A DNA stretch of 64,000 nucleotides from contig SVFH01000006.1 of assembly GCA_015056945.1 (NCBI GenBank), forward strand, positions 1 to 64,000, in the 5' to 3' direction. How positions within the stretch are numbered: the stretch's first letter is position 1; each line of letters opens with the position of its first letter. The stretch comes from Lachnospiraceae bacterium (GTDB taxonomy: Bacteria > Bacillota > Clostridia > Lachnospirales > Lachnospiraceae). Below the pieces are notes generated by a model. The model saw only the letters and a program-made list of their open reading frames with translations. It searched no databases and was not told the DNA's origin. Position numbers and translations under genes: made by a program. Positions 28,300 through 37,205 of this stretch are shown here, in pieces.

Positions 28300-29505
28300 A
28301 TGGAGATGAAAATTATGGAAAGAAAAGTCGGAACTGTTTCAAGAGGCATTCGTTGTCCGATCATCCGTGAGGGCGACAATCTGGTAGAAATGGCTGTTAC
28401 AAGCGTCCTCGAAGCTGCTGAGAGCGAAGGATTTTCCTTACGTGACAGAGACGTTATCGCTTTAACAGAATCTATCGTTGCAAGAGCGCAGGGTAATTAC
28501 GCATCTGTTCAGAATATTGCAGATGATGTCAAAGCAAAGCTTGGCGGCGAAACAATCGGTGTTATTTTCCCGATTTTGTCACGTAACCGTTTTGCAATCT
28601 GCTTAAAAGGTATTGCAATGGGCGCAAAGAAAGTAATCTTAATGTTAAGCTACCCCAGCGACGAAGTAGGAAATGCCTTATTAACATATGACCAGCTTGA
28701 CGATGCAGGTATCAATCCCTACAGTGACGTACTTACCCTTAATAAATATCGCGAATTATTTGGCGAGAACAAACATGAATTTACCGGTGTGGATTACGTA
28801 GATTACTACGCTAGCATTATCAAAGAAGCCGGTGCTGACGTTGAGATTATCTTCTCAAATCAGGCAAAGACCATTGTAAATTATACTGATAAAGTATTAA
28901 CCTGTGACATTCATACACGTGCCAGAACCAAACGTCTTCTGAAAGAAGCCGGTGCTACAGTGGTTTGCGGTATGGATGATATCCTTACAAGTTCCGTAAA
29001 CGGAAGCGGATTCAATTCCAAATACGGACTTCTTGGTTCCAACAAGTCTACTGAAGATACCATTAAGCTTTTCCCTCAGGAATGCCAGGATCTTGTTGAA
29101 GATATTCAGAAAGAAATCCTGAACAAAACCGGAAAACATGTTGAAGTTATGGTATACGGTGACGGAGCTTTCAAGGATCCTCAGGGTAAAATTTGGGAAT
29201 TGGCAGATCCCGTTGTATCACCCGCATTTACTTCAGGATTGGTAGGTACTCCGAACGAATTAAAGTTGAAATATCTTGCTGACAATGAATTCAAGAACTT
29301 AAGTGGTGCGGAATTAAAAGAAGCAATTTCCAAAAGTATCAAAGAAAAATCCGGTAACCTTGTCGGAAACATGGCTTCTCAGGGTACAACCCCCAGACAG
29401 CTTACTGACTTAATCGGTTCCTTGTGTGACTTAACAAGCGGTTCCGGTGATAAGGGTACACCGATGATTCTTATTCAGGGTTATTTTGATAACTTTACTG
29501 ATTAA
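28300..29505 (+). CDS. Coenzyme F420-0:L-glutamate ligase-like (CofE-like) protein
   Basis: FSLRDRDVIALTESIVARAQGNYA, IGVIFPILSRNRFAICLKGIAMGA; upstream TTGCAT-17-TATAAT promoter. Start may be the ATG at 28315. Confidence 0.75.
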   Translation: MEMKIMERKVGTVSRGIRCPIIREGDNLVEMAVTSVLEAAESEGFSLRDRDVIALTESIVARAQGNYASVQNIADDVKAKLGGETIGVIFPILSRNRFAICLKGIAMGAKKVILMLSYPSDEVGNALLTYDQLDDAGINPYSDVLTLNKYRELFGENKHEFTGVDYVDYYASIIKEAGADVEIIFSNQAKTIVNYTDKVLTCDIHTRARTKRLLKEAGATVVCGMDDILTSSVNGSGFNSKYGLLGSNKSTEDTIKLFPQECQDLVEDIQKEILNKTGKHVEVMVYGDGAFKDPQGKIWELADPVVSPAFTSGLVGTPNELKLKYLADNEFKNLSGAELKEAISKSIKEKSGNLVGNMASQGTTPRQLTDLIGSLCDLTSGSGDKGTPMILIQGYFDNFTD

Positions 29506-29548
29506 TCAATATTAAATGACACGCAAACAATATTGCGTTTATGAAAAA

Positions 29549-29586
29549 AGAAGTGTTGTCTTTTGAAAGGCAACACTTCTTTTTTC
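29549..29586 (+). terminator. Intrinsic terminator of the CofE-like gene
   Basis: AGAAGTGTTGTCTTTTGAAAGGCAACACTTCTTTTTT. Confidence 0.85.
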
Positions 29587-29656
29587 TCTATATCGATTTG
29601 AGTATCAAAAGGTCTTTTAACATCCGAATCCTATATTCTGAAAGTACAATATGTTT

Positions 29657-30463
29657 TTACCAATCGGTATCCCAGTCCGTATATCCGCTGTCCCAGCTGT
29701 CTCCGCCGAAATCCCAGTCATCATCATCCCAGTCATCACCCCAAGAATCATAGTCGTCATAATCATCGTAATCATAATCACCATAGTCGTAATCACCATA
29801 ATCGTAATCATCATAATCCGATTCATATCCGCCGCTATAACCGCCTACTACAGAACTCAAAATTCTATTGACGATACCATTGCGCATTCTGGAAAAAAGC
29901 AGTATCAACATAATGATAAAAATGATTGTTTTAACCAAAGTGGCTTTATTCTTTCTGCGACGTCTTTCCTGCATACCGGAAGAAGAATATTCTCTTTGCG
30001 TATAGTTCTGATAGTCTTCCTTCCATTGATTGGCGCGTTCAGTCTGATTCGTCTGACTTGTACTTGTCTTCTTTCCGTGAACGAAATCCACAGCCTTATG
30101 TGCTTTCTGCTCCATTACTTCGCTGCGCATCTTCTGATACAGTTCATTTACCGCATATGCTTCATCTTTACCCTCATATCTTACGATACGGGTACCGTCA
30201 GACTTATTTTTATATACCACATAATTCTCAAATTCATCTTTATAAATACCGAATGCTCTCGGCTCTTTCACGTTCTCTCCGACAAAAAAGCGCATCTGCT
30301 TCAGCGGAAGATTCTTCTCTTCAGCAAAGGCTTTCAATTGCGCAATAGTTTTTGGAATTCCGTCAGCACTACGCATTACATTTTTATTTACAGCCGCACA
30401 ATGTGGACAGCATTCATCTGTATCCTGCAAATAACCGCCACAGTATTCACATGTAATCTTCAT
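29657..30463 (-). CDS. Zinc-ribbon membrane protein with Asp/Tyr/Trp-rich C-terminal tail
   Basis: N-terminal CEYCGGYLQDTDECCPHC, TM helix VKTIIFIIMLILLFS, tail DYDDYDYGDYDYGDYDYDDYDDYDSWGDDWDDDDWDF.... Confidence 0.75.
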   Translation of the reverse strand: MKITCEYCGGYLQDTDECCPHCAAVNKNVMRSADGIPKTIAQLKAFAEEKNLPLKQMRFFVGENVKEPRAFGIYKDEFENYVVYKNKSDGTRIVRYEGKDEAYAVNELYQKMRSEVMEQKAHKAVDFVHGKKTSTSQTNQTERANQWKEDYQNYTQREYSSSGMQERRRRKNKATLVKTIIFIIMLILLFSRMRNGIVNRILSSVVGGYSGGYESDYDDYDYGDYDYGDYDYDDYDDYDSWGDDWDDDDWDFGGDSWDSGYTDWDTDW

Positions 30464-30552
30464 ACTCGCCTTCCTCCTTTGACATAATTAACCCTTTTTA
30501 TCCAACTAAATTATATCAGTTTCTTGTGATTTGTCTATTTGTTTTTGTGCAA

Positions 30553-30581
30553 AAAAGGAGAACATAACATGTTCTCCTTTT
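30553..30581. terminator. Intrinsic terminator
   Basis: AAAAGGAGAACATAACATGTTCTCCTTTT perfect hairpin. Confidence 0.75.
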
Positions 30582-30617
30582 GACTTAACCTGTTTGCAGG
30601 CACAAACCGGTAACTTC

Positions 30618-31559
30618 CTATTTCATGATTTCTTTGTTTAAAAGCTCAATCCACTTTTGAATGATTGCAACTTCCTTCTCTGCTTCTTTACGGCAAGCGG
30701 ATTCCTTGGCCGCTTTATACACAGGCGCCTCCAAAGAGTCTTTCTTTCTTCGAATCACAAGATAAACTTTCTTTTTATCGAAAAACACTGCAAACGGACC
30801 TCCTGCAGAGAACTTACTCAGTTTCTTCTGTAAATCCGTATTCAATACTGTATCCGCTTCTTCGCGATTTTCTACGTACATTTTGAACTTTTTATCGAAT
30901 GCTTCATCACCTGAGATATAAGGTAATAAGGATTCAGGTTTCTCATATGCTGCTTTACCAACTGCAAATTTGCTGCTGATTACCTGAATTTCATGATCCA
31001 ATACAGTGCGGTTATTGCAAACAATCAATACACAGTCAGAGGAGGCTTTACTTTTGCCATAGCTAAGTTCCATATCATATCTTAAGAAATCAACACCATC
31101 ATAATTGCCGCTCACGCAATCATTTGCAATTGCTTTATTTGCTTTCTTCAACAAGGAACATTCACTTACTTCCTTTGTAGAAATCTTATCGCTTTCTTTA
31201 TACTCTGCTTTCGGAAGCTCACTTTCAATCACAGGCTTTAAGAACATAGTCTTGTATTCGAGTGAGTATTCTTTATATTTCTTGGATAATTTAAGAATAC
31301 GCGGCAAAATAAAGATAGAGAAAAACATCGCAACCAACAATACAATTCCCAAAATATATCTTACCACATCCCAATCTGCAAGGAATCCCATAAATAATCC
31401 CACTGCATAAGCCATGGAAAGCACAATTACCGCAATACTGATTGATTTATAAAGCAAATCTCCGTTACGGTATGCCTTTCTCTTTTCATTTAATTTCTGC
31501 TCCAATGTAAGCTCTGCTACTTCTTTTACTACTTCATTCTGTTCATTCGCTGATGCCAT
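30618..31559 (-). CDS. Hypothetical membrane protein
   Basis: Two predicted TM helices in the N-terminal third; intact ORF. Confidence 0.6.
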   Translation of the reverse strand: MASANEQNEVVKEVAELTLEQKLNEKRKAYRNGDLLYKSISIAVIVLSMAYAVGLFMGFLADWDVVRYILGIVLLVAMFFSIFILPRILKLSKKYKEYSLEYKTMFLKPVIESELPKAEYKESDKISTKEVSECSLLKKANKAIANDCVSGNYDGVDFLRYDMELSYGKSKASSDCVLIVCNNRTVLDHEIQVISSKFAVGKAAYEKPESLLPYISGDEAFDKKFKMYVENREEADTVLNTDLQKKLSKFSAGGPFAVFFDKKKVYLVIRRKKDSLEAPVYKAAKESACRKEAEKEVAIIQKWIELLNKEIMK

Positions 31560-31615
31560 AATCAGATCCTCCCCCGTATCTTTTTTCCTATTCGGAATCA
31601 GTATTTATTATATCA

Positions 31616-32026
31616 CTATTTTGTTAAAATTTCACGAATTTCTTGCAATTCTTCTTTCGATGGGCTTAAAGGATTCCAAAGTAACTGCTGCCCGTCATCC
31701 TTATATCGCGGAATCAGATGCAAATGGAAGTGAAATACCGTCTGACCGGCACACTCTCCGTTGTTCTGCACCAAATTAAACCCGTCGCATCCAAGTACAT
31801 CTGTCATATGCGTTGCAAGCGTCTTGGCAAGTTTCATTGCATCCATTGCCCAATCTTCAGGAATTTCATAAAGATTTGCAAAATGCTCCTTCGGTAAAAT
31901 CAGCGCATGGCCGCGTGTTGCAGGTGCCAGATCCAAAATCACGTTAAATCTCTCATCTTCATATATTGAGTTCGTCGGGAACTCACCGTTTGCAAGTTTA
32001 CAAAAAATACAATCATCCATTTTCAT
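31616..32026 (-). CDS. HIT family protein
   Basis: CIFCKLANGEFPTNSIYEDE, HFHLHLIPRY. Start reassigned to 32026. Confidence 0.92.
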   Translation of the reverse strand: MKMDDCIFCKLANGEFPTNSIYEDERFNVILDLAPATRGHALILPKEHFANLYEIPEDWAMDAMKLAKTLATHMTDVLGCDGFNLVQNNGECAGQTVFHFHLHLIPRYKDDGQQLLWNPLSPSKEELQEIREILTK

Positions 32027-32030
32027 TTCA

Positions 32031-33047
32031 TCAATCCTCCGTTTTCTCATCCTCGCCACCAAAAGGGAACAACTGGTCTAATGACCGCATCACGTTGAAA
32101 TCTCCCTTCATCGTCATATCGCCTCCCATAAAAGCACGCTGGAAGGAATATTTTCCGTTTACGATATTTTTCAGAATTTCTTCTTCCAACTGGATTTCCA
32201 CATCCGCATATTCACTGGTTCCGTAAAAACATTCACATTTGCGCTGCTTCACTCTTAGAATCAGGGGTTTTTTATACTCCTTAATCAATAATCTGTATAT
32301 TCCCTGCAAACCCGGACGAGGTGTATATACGCTTTCAAAATCCGAAATAAAGTTTTCCGTACTTTCCGCCGAACGGCTTTCCATCATATCCTTAAAGAAA
32401 CTGGTCAGTTCTTTGATATCTTCTTTCTGTCGCTGCATATATTCTTCATCTGCTGCATAAACCGAAAGCTGTTCTGATTCCTGCGGTGTCAAATCAACAT
32501 TCTGCGTACAGGATACCTTCTGCTTCACTACCTGATTACTGGTCGGGAAACTTGCTACTTTCTGACTGACGGTTCTATACAAATTCTCTGCCTTCTTTTC
32601 AATAATGCGGTCATATTCCGAACCACACTCCAGCAAAGAAATTTCAGGAATATATCCGCAAATACCGCTGCAAGGGCGTCCTCCGAGAATTTCCCATGCC
32701 GTTGCAAGCGTAAGCTTACCGTCTCGTTCTCCGTATGTAGTACTCATTACAATCGGGCACATATATATCTGCGAAATTTTATCCTTGTCGCCATACAGCC
32801 AGCATGCATCAAGGAACTGCTGCATTGCACCGCCGATACCAAACCATTCTACCGTACTGGCAAGAATAATACCATCAGCATCTTTCAAGGTGTTCGGAAG
32901 TGTGGTAATTGTATTTTTACGCTCGTATAAATCGAAGCGTTCTACCGTTATATTCAGTTCCTGCAGTACCTCTTGCATTTTCTGAATCACATATAATGTC
33001 GGGTCACCGATTAACCCTCTTCCCCCATAATAAATATTAATTTTCAT
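32031..33047 (-). CDS. Flavodoxin-like/NADPH-dependent FMN reductase with C-terminal SCP2-like domain
   Basis: IYYGGRGLIGDPTLYVIQKMQEVL...ADGIILASTVEWFGIGGAMQQFLDA; C-terminus YADVEIQLEEEILKNIVNGKYSFQRAFMGGDMTMKGDF is SCP2-like. Confidence 0.75.
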   Translation of the reverse strand: MKINIYYGGRGLIGDPTLYVIQKMQEVLQELNITVERFDLYERKNTITTLPNTLKDADGIILASTVEWFGIGGAMQQFLDACWLYGDKDKISQIYMCPIVMSTTYGERDGKLTLATAWEILGGRPCSGICGYIPEISLLECGSEYDRIIEKKAENLYRTVSQKVASFPTSNQVVKQKVSCTQNVDLTPQESEQLSVYAADEEYMQRQKEDIKELTSFFKDMMESRSAESTENFISDFESVYTPRPGLQGIYRLLIKEYKKPLILRVKQRKCECFYGTSEYADVEIQLEEEILKNIVNGKYSFQRAFMGGDMTMKGDFNVMRSLDQLFPFGGEDEKTED

Positions 33048-34107
33048 GACTTTTTCCTTCTTTCCTGATTCGTTTCACTAAAATAAAAAGAAGCATCACA
33101 ATTGCACCAAAGCAAATTCCTCCGATATGTGAAACGGCATTAACCATAGGATTTTGTAAATCTTGTGTAATACCGATTATCACACACGCAAGTAAAATCA
33201 AGAGTCTGGGCAACATATTGCGGATTTGGCGAAGCGGCTGTGATAAAAGCAATACAGTCATTGCTCCCAGCAACGCATATGCAGCTCCACTGGCTCCGAT
33301 TGTCATAACATAATCCTGCGAAAACATACTGTAGCATATAAAACTAAGTCCGCTCGCCACGATTGCCAACATATAAAATACGGCATACGAAACCCGTCCT
33401 ATCACATTCTCCAATACACTGCCTACTGCATAAACAATCAACATATTATTTAAAAGATGATAGATATCCGCATGCAAAAAAGCACTTGTCAGCAGACGAT
33501 ACCATTGAGCATTCTGCAATACATGCAAACTTAAGGCTCCCTGTTCCCACAGATAATTCCCCGAATACAAATCAAGCAAAAATACGATGACGTTGATTCC
33601 GATTATCACAAGCGTCACGTACGAAACCGGTGGTTTCGCGCTTTTTTCCTTTTTTTCAATTTCTTTGCGAATCAGATTCTCCAACTGTGTAATCTCTTCC
33701 ATTGCCGCATCCGGATTTTCAAGAAAGACCTGTAATTTCTGCTTCATGCCATAAAAATCTTCAAGCTTTCCTTCCTCAATCAAAAGCCGGCGCGCTTCCA
33801 CATCAATTACCCATGCCCTTTTATCATGCGCGCATAATGCTAGTGCTCTCTCGGTATTCCCCGCAAGACAAATTGTCAGATAGTGCATTTCATGGCGTAT
33901 TCCCTGTTTCTTCAGCAATTCCAAAGACGAACTTTGCAGGGTATCATACTGTTCAACCGTACATGTTCCGATTCGGGTCAAATCCAACGCAAAAATTATA
34001 TTAACATGCGAAAACTCCCTTTTGATATACACTTTAAATTCGGGAATATTGGAATCAACAGCCGTGAATCCTTCCAGTATCAAAAGAGACGTCAGTTTCT
34101 CTCTCAT
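33037..34107 (-). CDS. Rhomboid family intramembrane serine protease
   Basis: TSAFLHADIYHLLNNMLIVYAVG, TIGASGAAYALLGAM (GxSG), SHIGGICFGAI. Confidence 0.9.
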   Translation of the reverse strand: MREKLTSLLILEGFTAVDSNIPEFKVYIKREFSHVNIIFALDLTRIGTCTVEQYDTLQSSSLELLKKQGIRHEMHYLTICLAGNTERALALCAHDKRAWVIDVEARRLLIEEGKLEDFYGMKQKLQVFLENPDAAMEEITQLENLIRKEIEKKEKSAKPPVSYVTLVIIGINVIVFLLDLYSGNYLWEQGALSLHVLQNAQWYRLLTSAFLHADIYHLLNNMLIVYAVGSVLENVIGRVSYAVFYMLAIVASGLSFICYSMFSQDYVMTIGASGAAYALLGAMTVLLLSQPLRQIRNMLPRLLILLACVIIGITQDLQNPMVNAVSHIGGICFGAIVMLLFILVKRIRKEGKSHEN

Positions 34108-34160
34108 TTTTTTACCTCGTATAGTTTATACTATACTTTTTTTTGAATGAAATTTCAATT

Positions 34161-35273
34161 CTATTCACAAATATATTGCAAATTTGCAAAGCAAATTTCA
34201 TCACCTTCCTGCAAAATGACAGACTCATGTACATCGAGCTGAATACCATTCTTGAACGTCCCGTTTTTGCTATTCAAATCCTGCAGCAAAAGGTTTTCTC
34301 CCTGTGCATAAATTCTGGCATGCACACGACTGACTGCTGCTGCATCTATTACAATATCTGCACTCATTCTGTCTTTTCCTATAATGCAGGGAAGAGCCCC
34401 CGGAATATCAATGTATTCATTCTTTCCCACACGCCGCAAACGTCTCATTGTCTTCTTTTGCGGCAGTTGAATCAATTCAGTCTGCATATTGCTTTCCAAC
34501 GGATTTTCCGGCAAACGGAAAACAGGAGGCATTTCCGGCACTTCCCTTATTGCAGGCTCCTTTTCTTTCTTTTTTCCAAATTGAAATTTCTCTCCGACAA
34601 ACTCCTTACACTTCCCCAGTGCACTTTCCCAGATTCCGTTATGTCCTTCCTTATTCAAACTATGTTCCTTTTCAAATACCGGCGGATCCGGCAGGAAAAG
34701 AACCGGTGGTTCTTCTTTGGGCGGTTCCTCTTTCACAACCGGGTACATTTCATCTATGTATTCTATCATCTGTTCTATCGAAAAATTAGCTTCCCGCACC
34801 GATTTATAGAATTTATATCCGATATCCACTCCCTTTTTATCATCATGGTCCGTATGTTCCAGAATGAATTCTGCCAAAACAACAAAATCGCATTCTTCCC
34901 ATTCCTTTTTTTCATAAAAAATCCACTCTGCTCTCCCTGTATCCGGATTATAAAAACAATACTCCGCATCAAAAATAACCCTGTTTATTTCCACAAGGTA
35001 GCGTCTTGTCTCCTCCATCAGACTGTATATGGAGAACAATATTCCCCTGATATCCGTATAGGACATCTGCCTTTTACCAAACAGATTGGCAAGACTCTGG
35101 CGCCCCGTAATATCATAATAGAACTCTTCTTCACCATTTAACCTGCGGATATCCATATCCAGAAGGCCTTCCACATGGTTTTCCCGAATCATCCTGACTT
35201 GATAATCCTGCTCCTGCGAGGCCGCTATAATAAGATAACTTTTATTTCCTTCCCGGCGATAGCGTACATTCAT
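34161..35273 (-). CDS. DUF6382-like protein with C-terminal FHA domain
   Basis: GKDRMSADIVIDAAAVSRVHARIYAQGENLLLQDLNSKNGTFKNG is FHA; adjacent to the Tad locus. Confidence 0.8.
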   Translation of the reverse strand: MNVRYRREGNKSYLIIAASQEQDYQVRMIRENHVEGLLDMDIRRLNGEEEFYYDITGRQSLANLFGKRQMSYTDIRGILFSIYSLMEETRRYLVEINRVIFDAEYCFYNPDTGRAEWIFYEKKEWEECDFVVLAEFILEHTDHDDKKGVDIGYKFYKSVREANFSIEQMIEYIDEMYPVVKEEPPKEEPPVLFLPDPPVFEKEHSLNKEGHNGIWESALGKCKEFVGEKFQFGKKKEKEPAIREVPEMPPVFRLPENPLESNMQTELIQLPQKKTMRRLRRVGKNEYIDIPGALPCIIGKDRMSADIVIDAAAVSRVHARIYAQGENLLLQDLNSKNGTFKNGIQLDVHESVILQEGDEICFANLQYICE

Positions 35274-35752
35274 TCTTCATTCTCCTTCATATATTCCCGT
35301 ATTAACTGCAGATATAGCAGATATTTTCTTGTTTCCCGATAAAGTTCCGCCGGTCTTCCCCTTTTTTCTTCCCACTTTAATTCCATATCCATCACAGAAT
35401 CATCCGCCAAACCTGGCGGAATAAGAGAAACTGTTTCCGAAACAGTATGCATACGTACTATAACCTGCTTTTTCTCTACAATCACTTCTGTTTCGATTTC
35501 TTCGGTTGCAACACACTTTCTGACAGCTTCACTTGTAGCAATGCTTTTACATGCCGATGCAACTTCACTACTCTGTATCCCCGCATAGTAAAAAGCCTGT
35601 TTTGCTCCTCTTATGGCATATACCTGTAAAATCGTCCGGTTATAAATCATCAAACACCAAAAGAACAAAAAAACGAGTACCGATAAAAGAATTGTCGACA
35701 ACAATGCCGCTTCTACGGTATAACTCCCTTTCAGATATTTTTTCCTTTTCAT
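35270..35752 (-). CDS. TadE-like pseudopilin
   Basis: MKRKKYLKGSYTVEAALLSTILLSVLVFLFFWCLMIYNR. Start trimmed to 35752. Confidence 0.75.
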   Translation of the reverse strand: MKRKKYLKGSYTVEAALLSTILLSVLVFLFFWCLMIYNRTILQVYAIRGAKQAFYYAGIQSSEVASACKSIATSEAVRKCVATEEIETEVIVEKKQVIVRMHTVSETVSLIPPGLADDSVMDMELKWEEKRGRPAELYRETRKYLLYLQLIREYMKENEE

Positions 35753-36213
35753 CTGCTTCCCATCACCTCCGTAACCATCATGACGCAGTAAGCCGGAATC
35801 AAGAAAGGTATAAACGGAATCCTGCTCTTTCTTCCGGCTTTCTTCAGCAGAAACACTCCTGCTGAAAAAAGGCCACAAATAAAGAGCGCATAACAAAACA
35901 ATTGAATTGTTTTCGCTCCGCCGAATAAAACACCGATTGACGTCATGACAAGACCGTCTCCGTAACCGATACTTTCTTTGCTGAGCCACGAAAGACCTAG
36001 CAGAACGATTCCGACCATTGCTCCTGTTAACACACTTCCCCAAGATAATTCATGTCGGCACAGTTGCAGAAAAATACCACAAATAATAAGAATCGCGCAG
36101 CTGACAGGTGAAATCTCTCTCCGACGCAAATCCCTGATGCCTTCCAGCAATAAAAAAGCAGCACAAATAATTGCTTTCAACGCTGAAATCTCTCTCCATA
36201 TTCCTTTATCCAC
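35749..36213 (-). CDS. A24 prepilin peptidase (TadV/CpaA-like)
   Basis: AFLLLEGIRDLRRREISP and KESIGYGDGLVMTSIG (GxGD). Confidence 0.85.
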   Translation of the reverse strand: MDKGIWREISALKAIICAAFLLLEGIRDLRRREISPVSCAILIICGIFLQLCRHELSWGSVLTGAMVGIVLLGLSWLSKESIGYGDGLVMTSIGVLFGGAKTIQLFCYALFICGLFSAGVFLLKKAGRKSRIPFIPFLIPAYCVMMVTEVMGSR

Positions 36214-37057
36214 AACGCATACACTTCCTTCTTCCCCCTAATTGGGATCTTTTAATTACATAAACCGTCCTCTTCAATCCGCTGCAAGCCAGGGTAGAAT
36301 GGTACTTGTCTCCCTGTAACGCAATATAAACCACTTCACATTCCATATCCTCTCCGATGCAGAAATCACATTTTTTATAGCGCGAACCATCCATATTGCG
36401 ACACTTTTCCAATTCCTCAAACAAAACCGCACTGATACTTAATTTCAGATGTGTACAGGAAGGCGTTACGTGATAAACCTGACTTCCCTTTGTAATATAA
36501 TACAATTCCTCGTTTTCACTGTTTTCCGGTGTGGGAATGTATCCCGTAAAGGCATGGATACAACATCTTTTCACAAATTGCATACCGTGTGTCAGTCCCA
36601 TGCCGAACCGCGGTTTTATGCGATATGATAAAATAAGATCTATCTCATCGCCTTCTTCAAGGACCGACGAACGCCAGAGCCAAATTCCCTCTGCACCTCC
36701 AACGACCATGGAATGATCCAAATATTCTCTTCCAACCTTTTCAACCAAAGCGGTCCTGGCATAACCCTGTGCAAGAAGAAGGGATTGTGCTTTCTCAATC
36801 AGAGCATGTCCTTCCTCAGGTATTTCTTCCTGATTGGATTCATTCACTTGTTGCAACGCATCAAAAACGTACGCATAGTTTGCCATTTCCCTTCCTATTT
36901 CACTTAAACCGGCTTCCAGTCGCACATCGAGGCAAATCAGTTCGACAGCAGATATGATATTAATCACGGCAAAAAGAAAAACCGGTAAGGCAAGCGCCGC
37001 CTCAATCGTCATACTTCCCCGCTTTTTCCACTTGCTTTTTTGTCTTGTTTTTTTCAT
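36206..37057 (-). CDS. TadE/G-like pilus assembly protein with Cys-rich C-terminus
   Basis: KKRGSMTIEAALALPVFLFAVINIISAVE; CTHLKLS...CDFC...CSGLKRT...CMRCG. Confidence 0.75.
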   Translation of the reverse strand: MKKTRQKSKWKKRGSMTIEAALALPVFLFAVINIISAVELICLDVRLEAGLSEIGREMANYAYVFDALQQVNESNQEEIPEEGHALIEKAQSLLLAQGYARTALVEKVGREYLDHSMVVGGAEGIWLWRSSVLEEGDEIDLILSYRIKPRFGMGLTHGMQFVKRCCIHAFTGYIPTPENSENEELYYITKGSQVYHVTPSCTHLKLSISAVLFEELEKCRNMDGSRYKKCDFCIGEDMECEVVYIALQGDKYHSTLACSGLKRTVYVIKRSQLGGRRKCMRCG

Positions 37058-37068
37058 TTTTCCTCCGT

Positions 37069-37198
37069 TTCACAGCATGGGGAAGAATGCCCTTTTCCAA
37101 ATGAGATTAGAAAATACACCTTACGCAGAATTGCCGGGAGAGAGTTTAGAAATGAATTCAGACACCTTGAAAAAAGGCACTCTTCTCCATGCTGTGAA
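37069..37198. repeat. Long inverted repeat (30-nt arms, 70-nt spacer) in the tad operon
   Basis: TTCACAGCATGGGGAAGAATGCCCTTTTCC (37069-37098) and GAAAAAAGGCACTCTTCTCCATGCTGTGAA (37169-37198), 26/30 complementary. Confidence 0.8.
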
Positions 37199-37205
37199 CT
37201 TCTCA

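Noticed and set aside
29651-30487. 278-aa + strand ORF with long V/I runs
   Set aside because: Antisense of the Asp/Tyr-repeat zinc-ribbon gene; the hydrophobic runs are the reverse complement of the GAT/TAT repeats.
34143-35141. 332-aa + strand ORF
   Set aside because: Antisense to the FHA-domain gene; amino-acid composition typical of shadow ORFs.
35753-36043. N-terminal extension of the TadE-like ORF in the track
   Set aside because: Overlaps the prepilin peptidase in another frame; the class III pilin-like leader starts at 35752.
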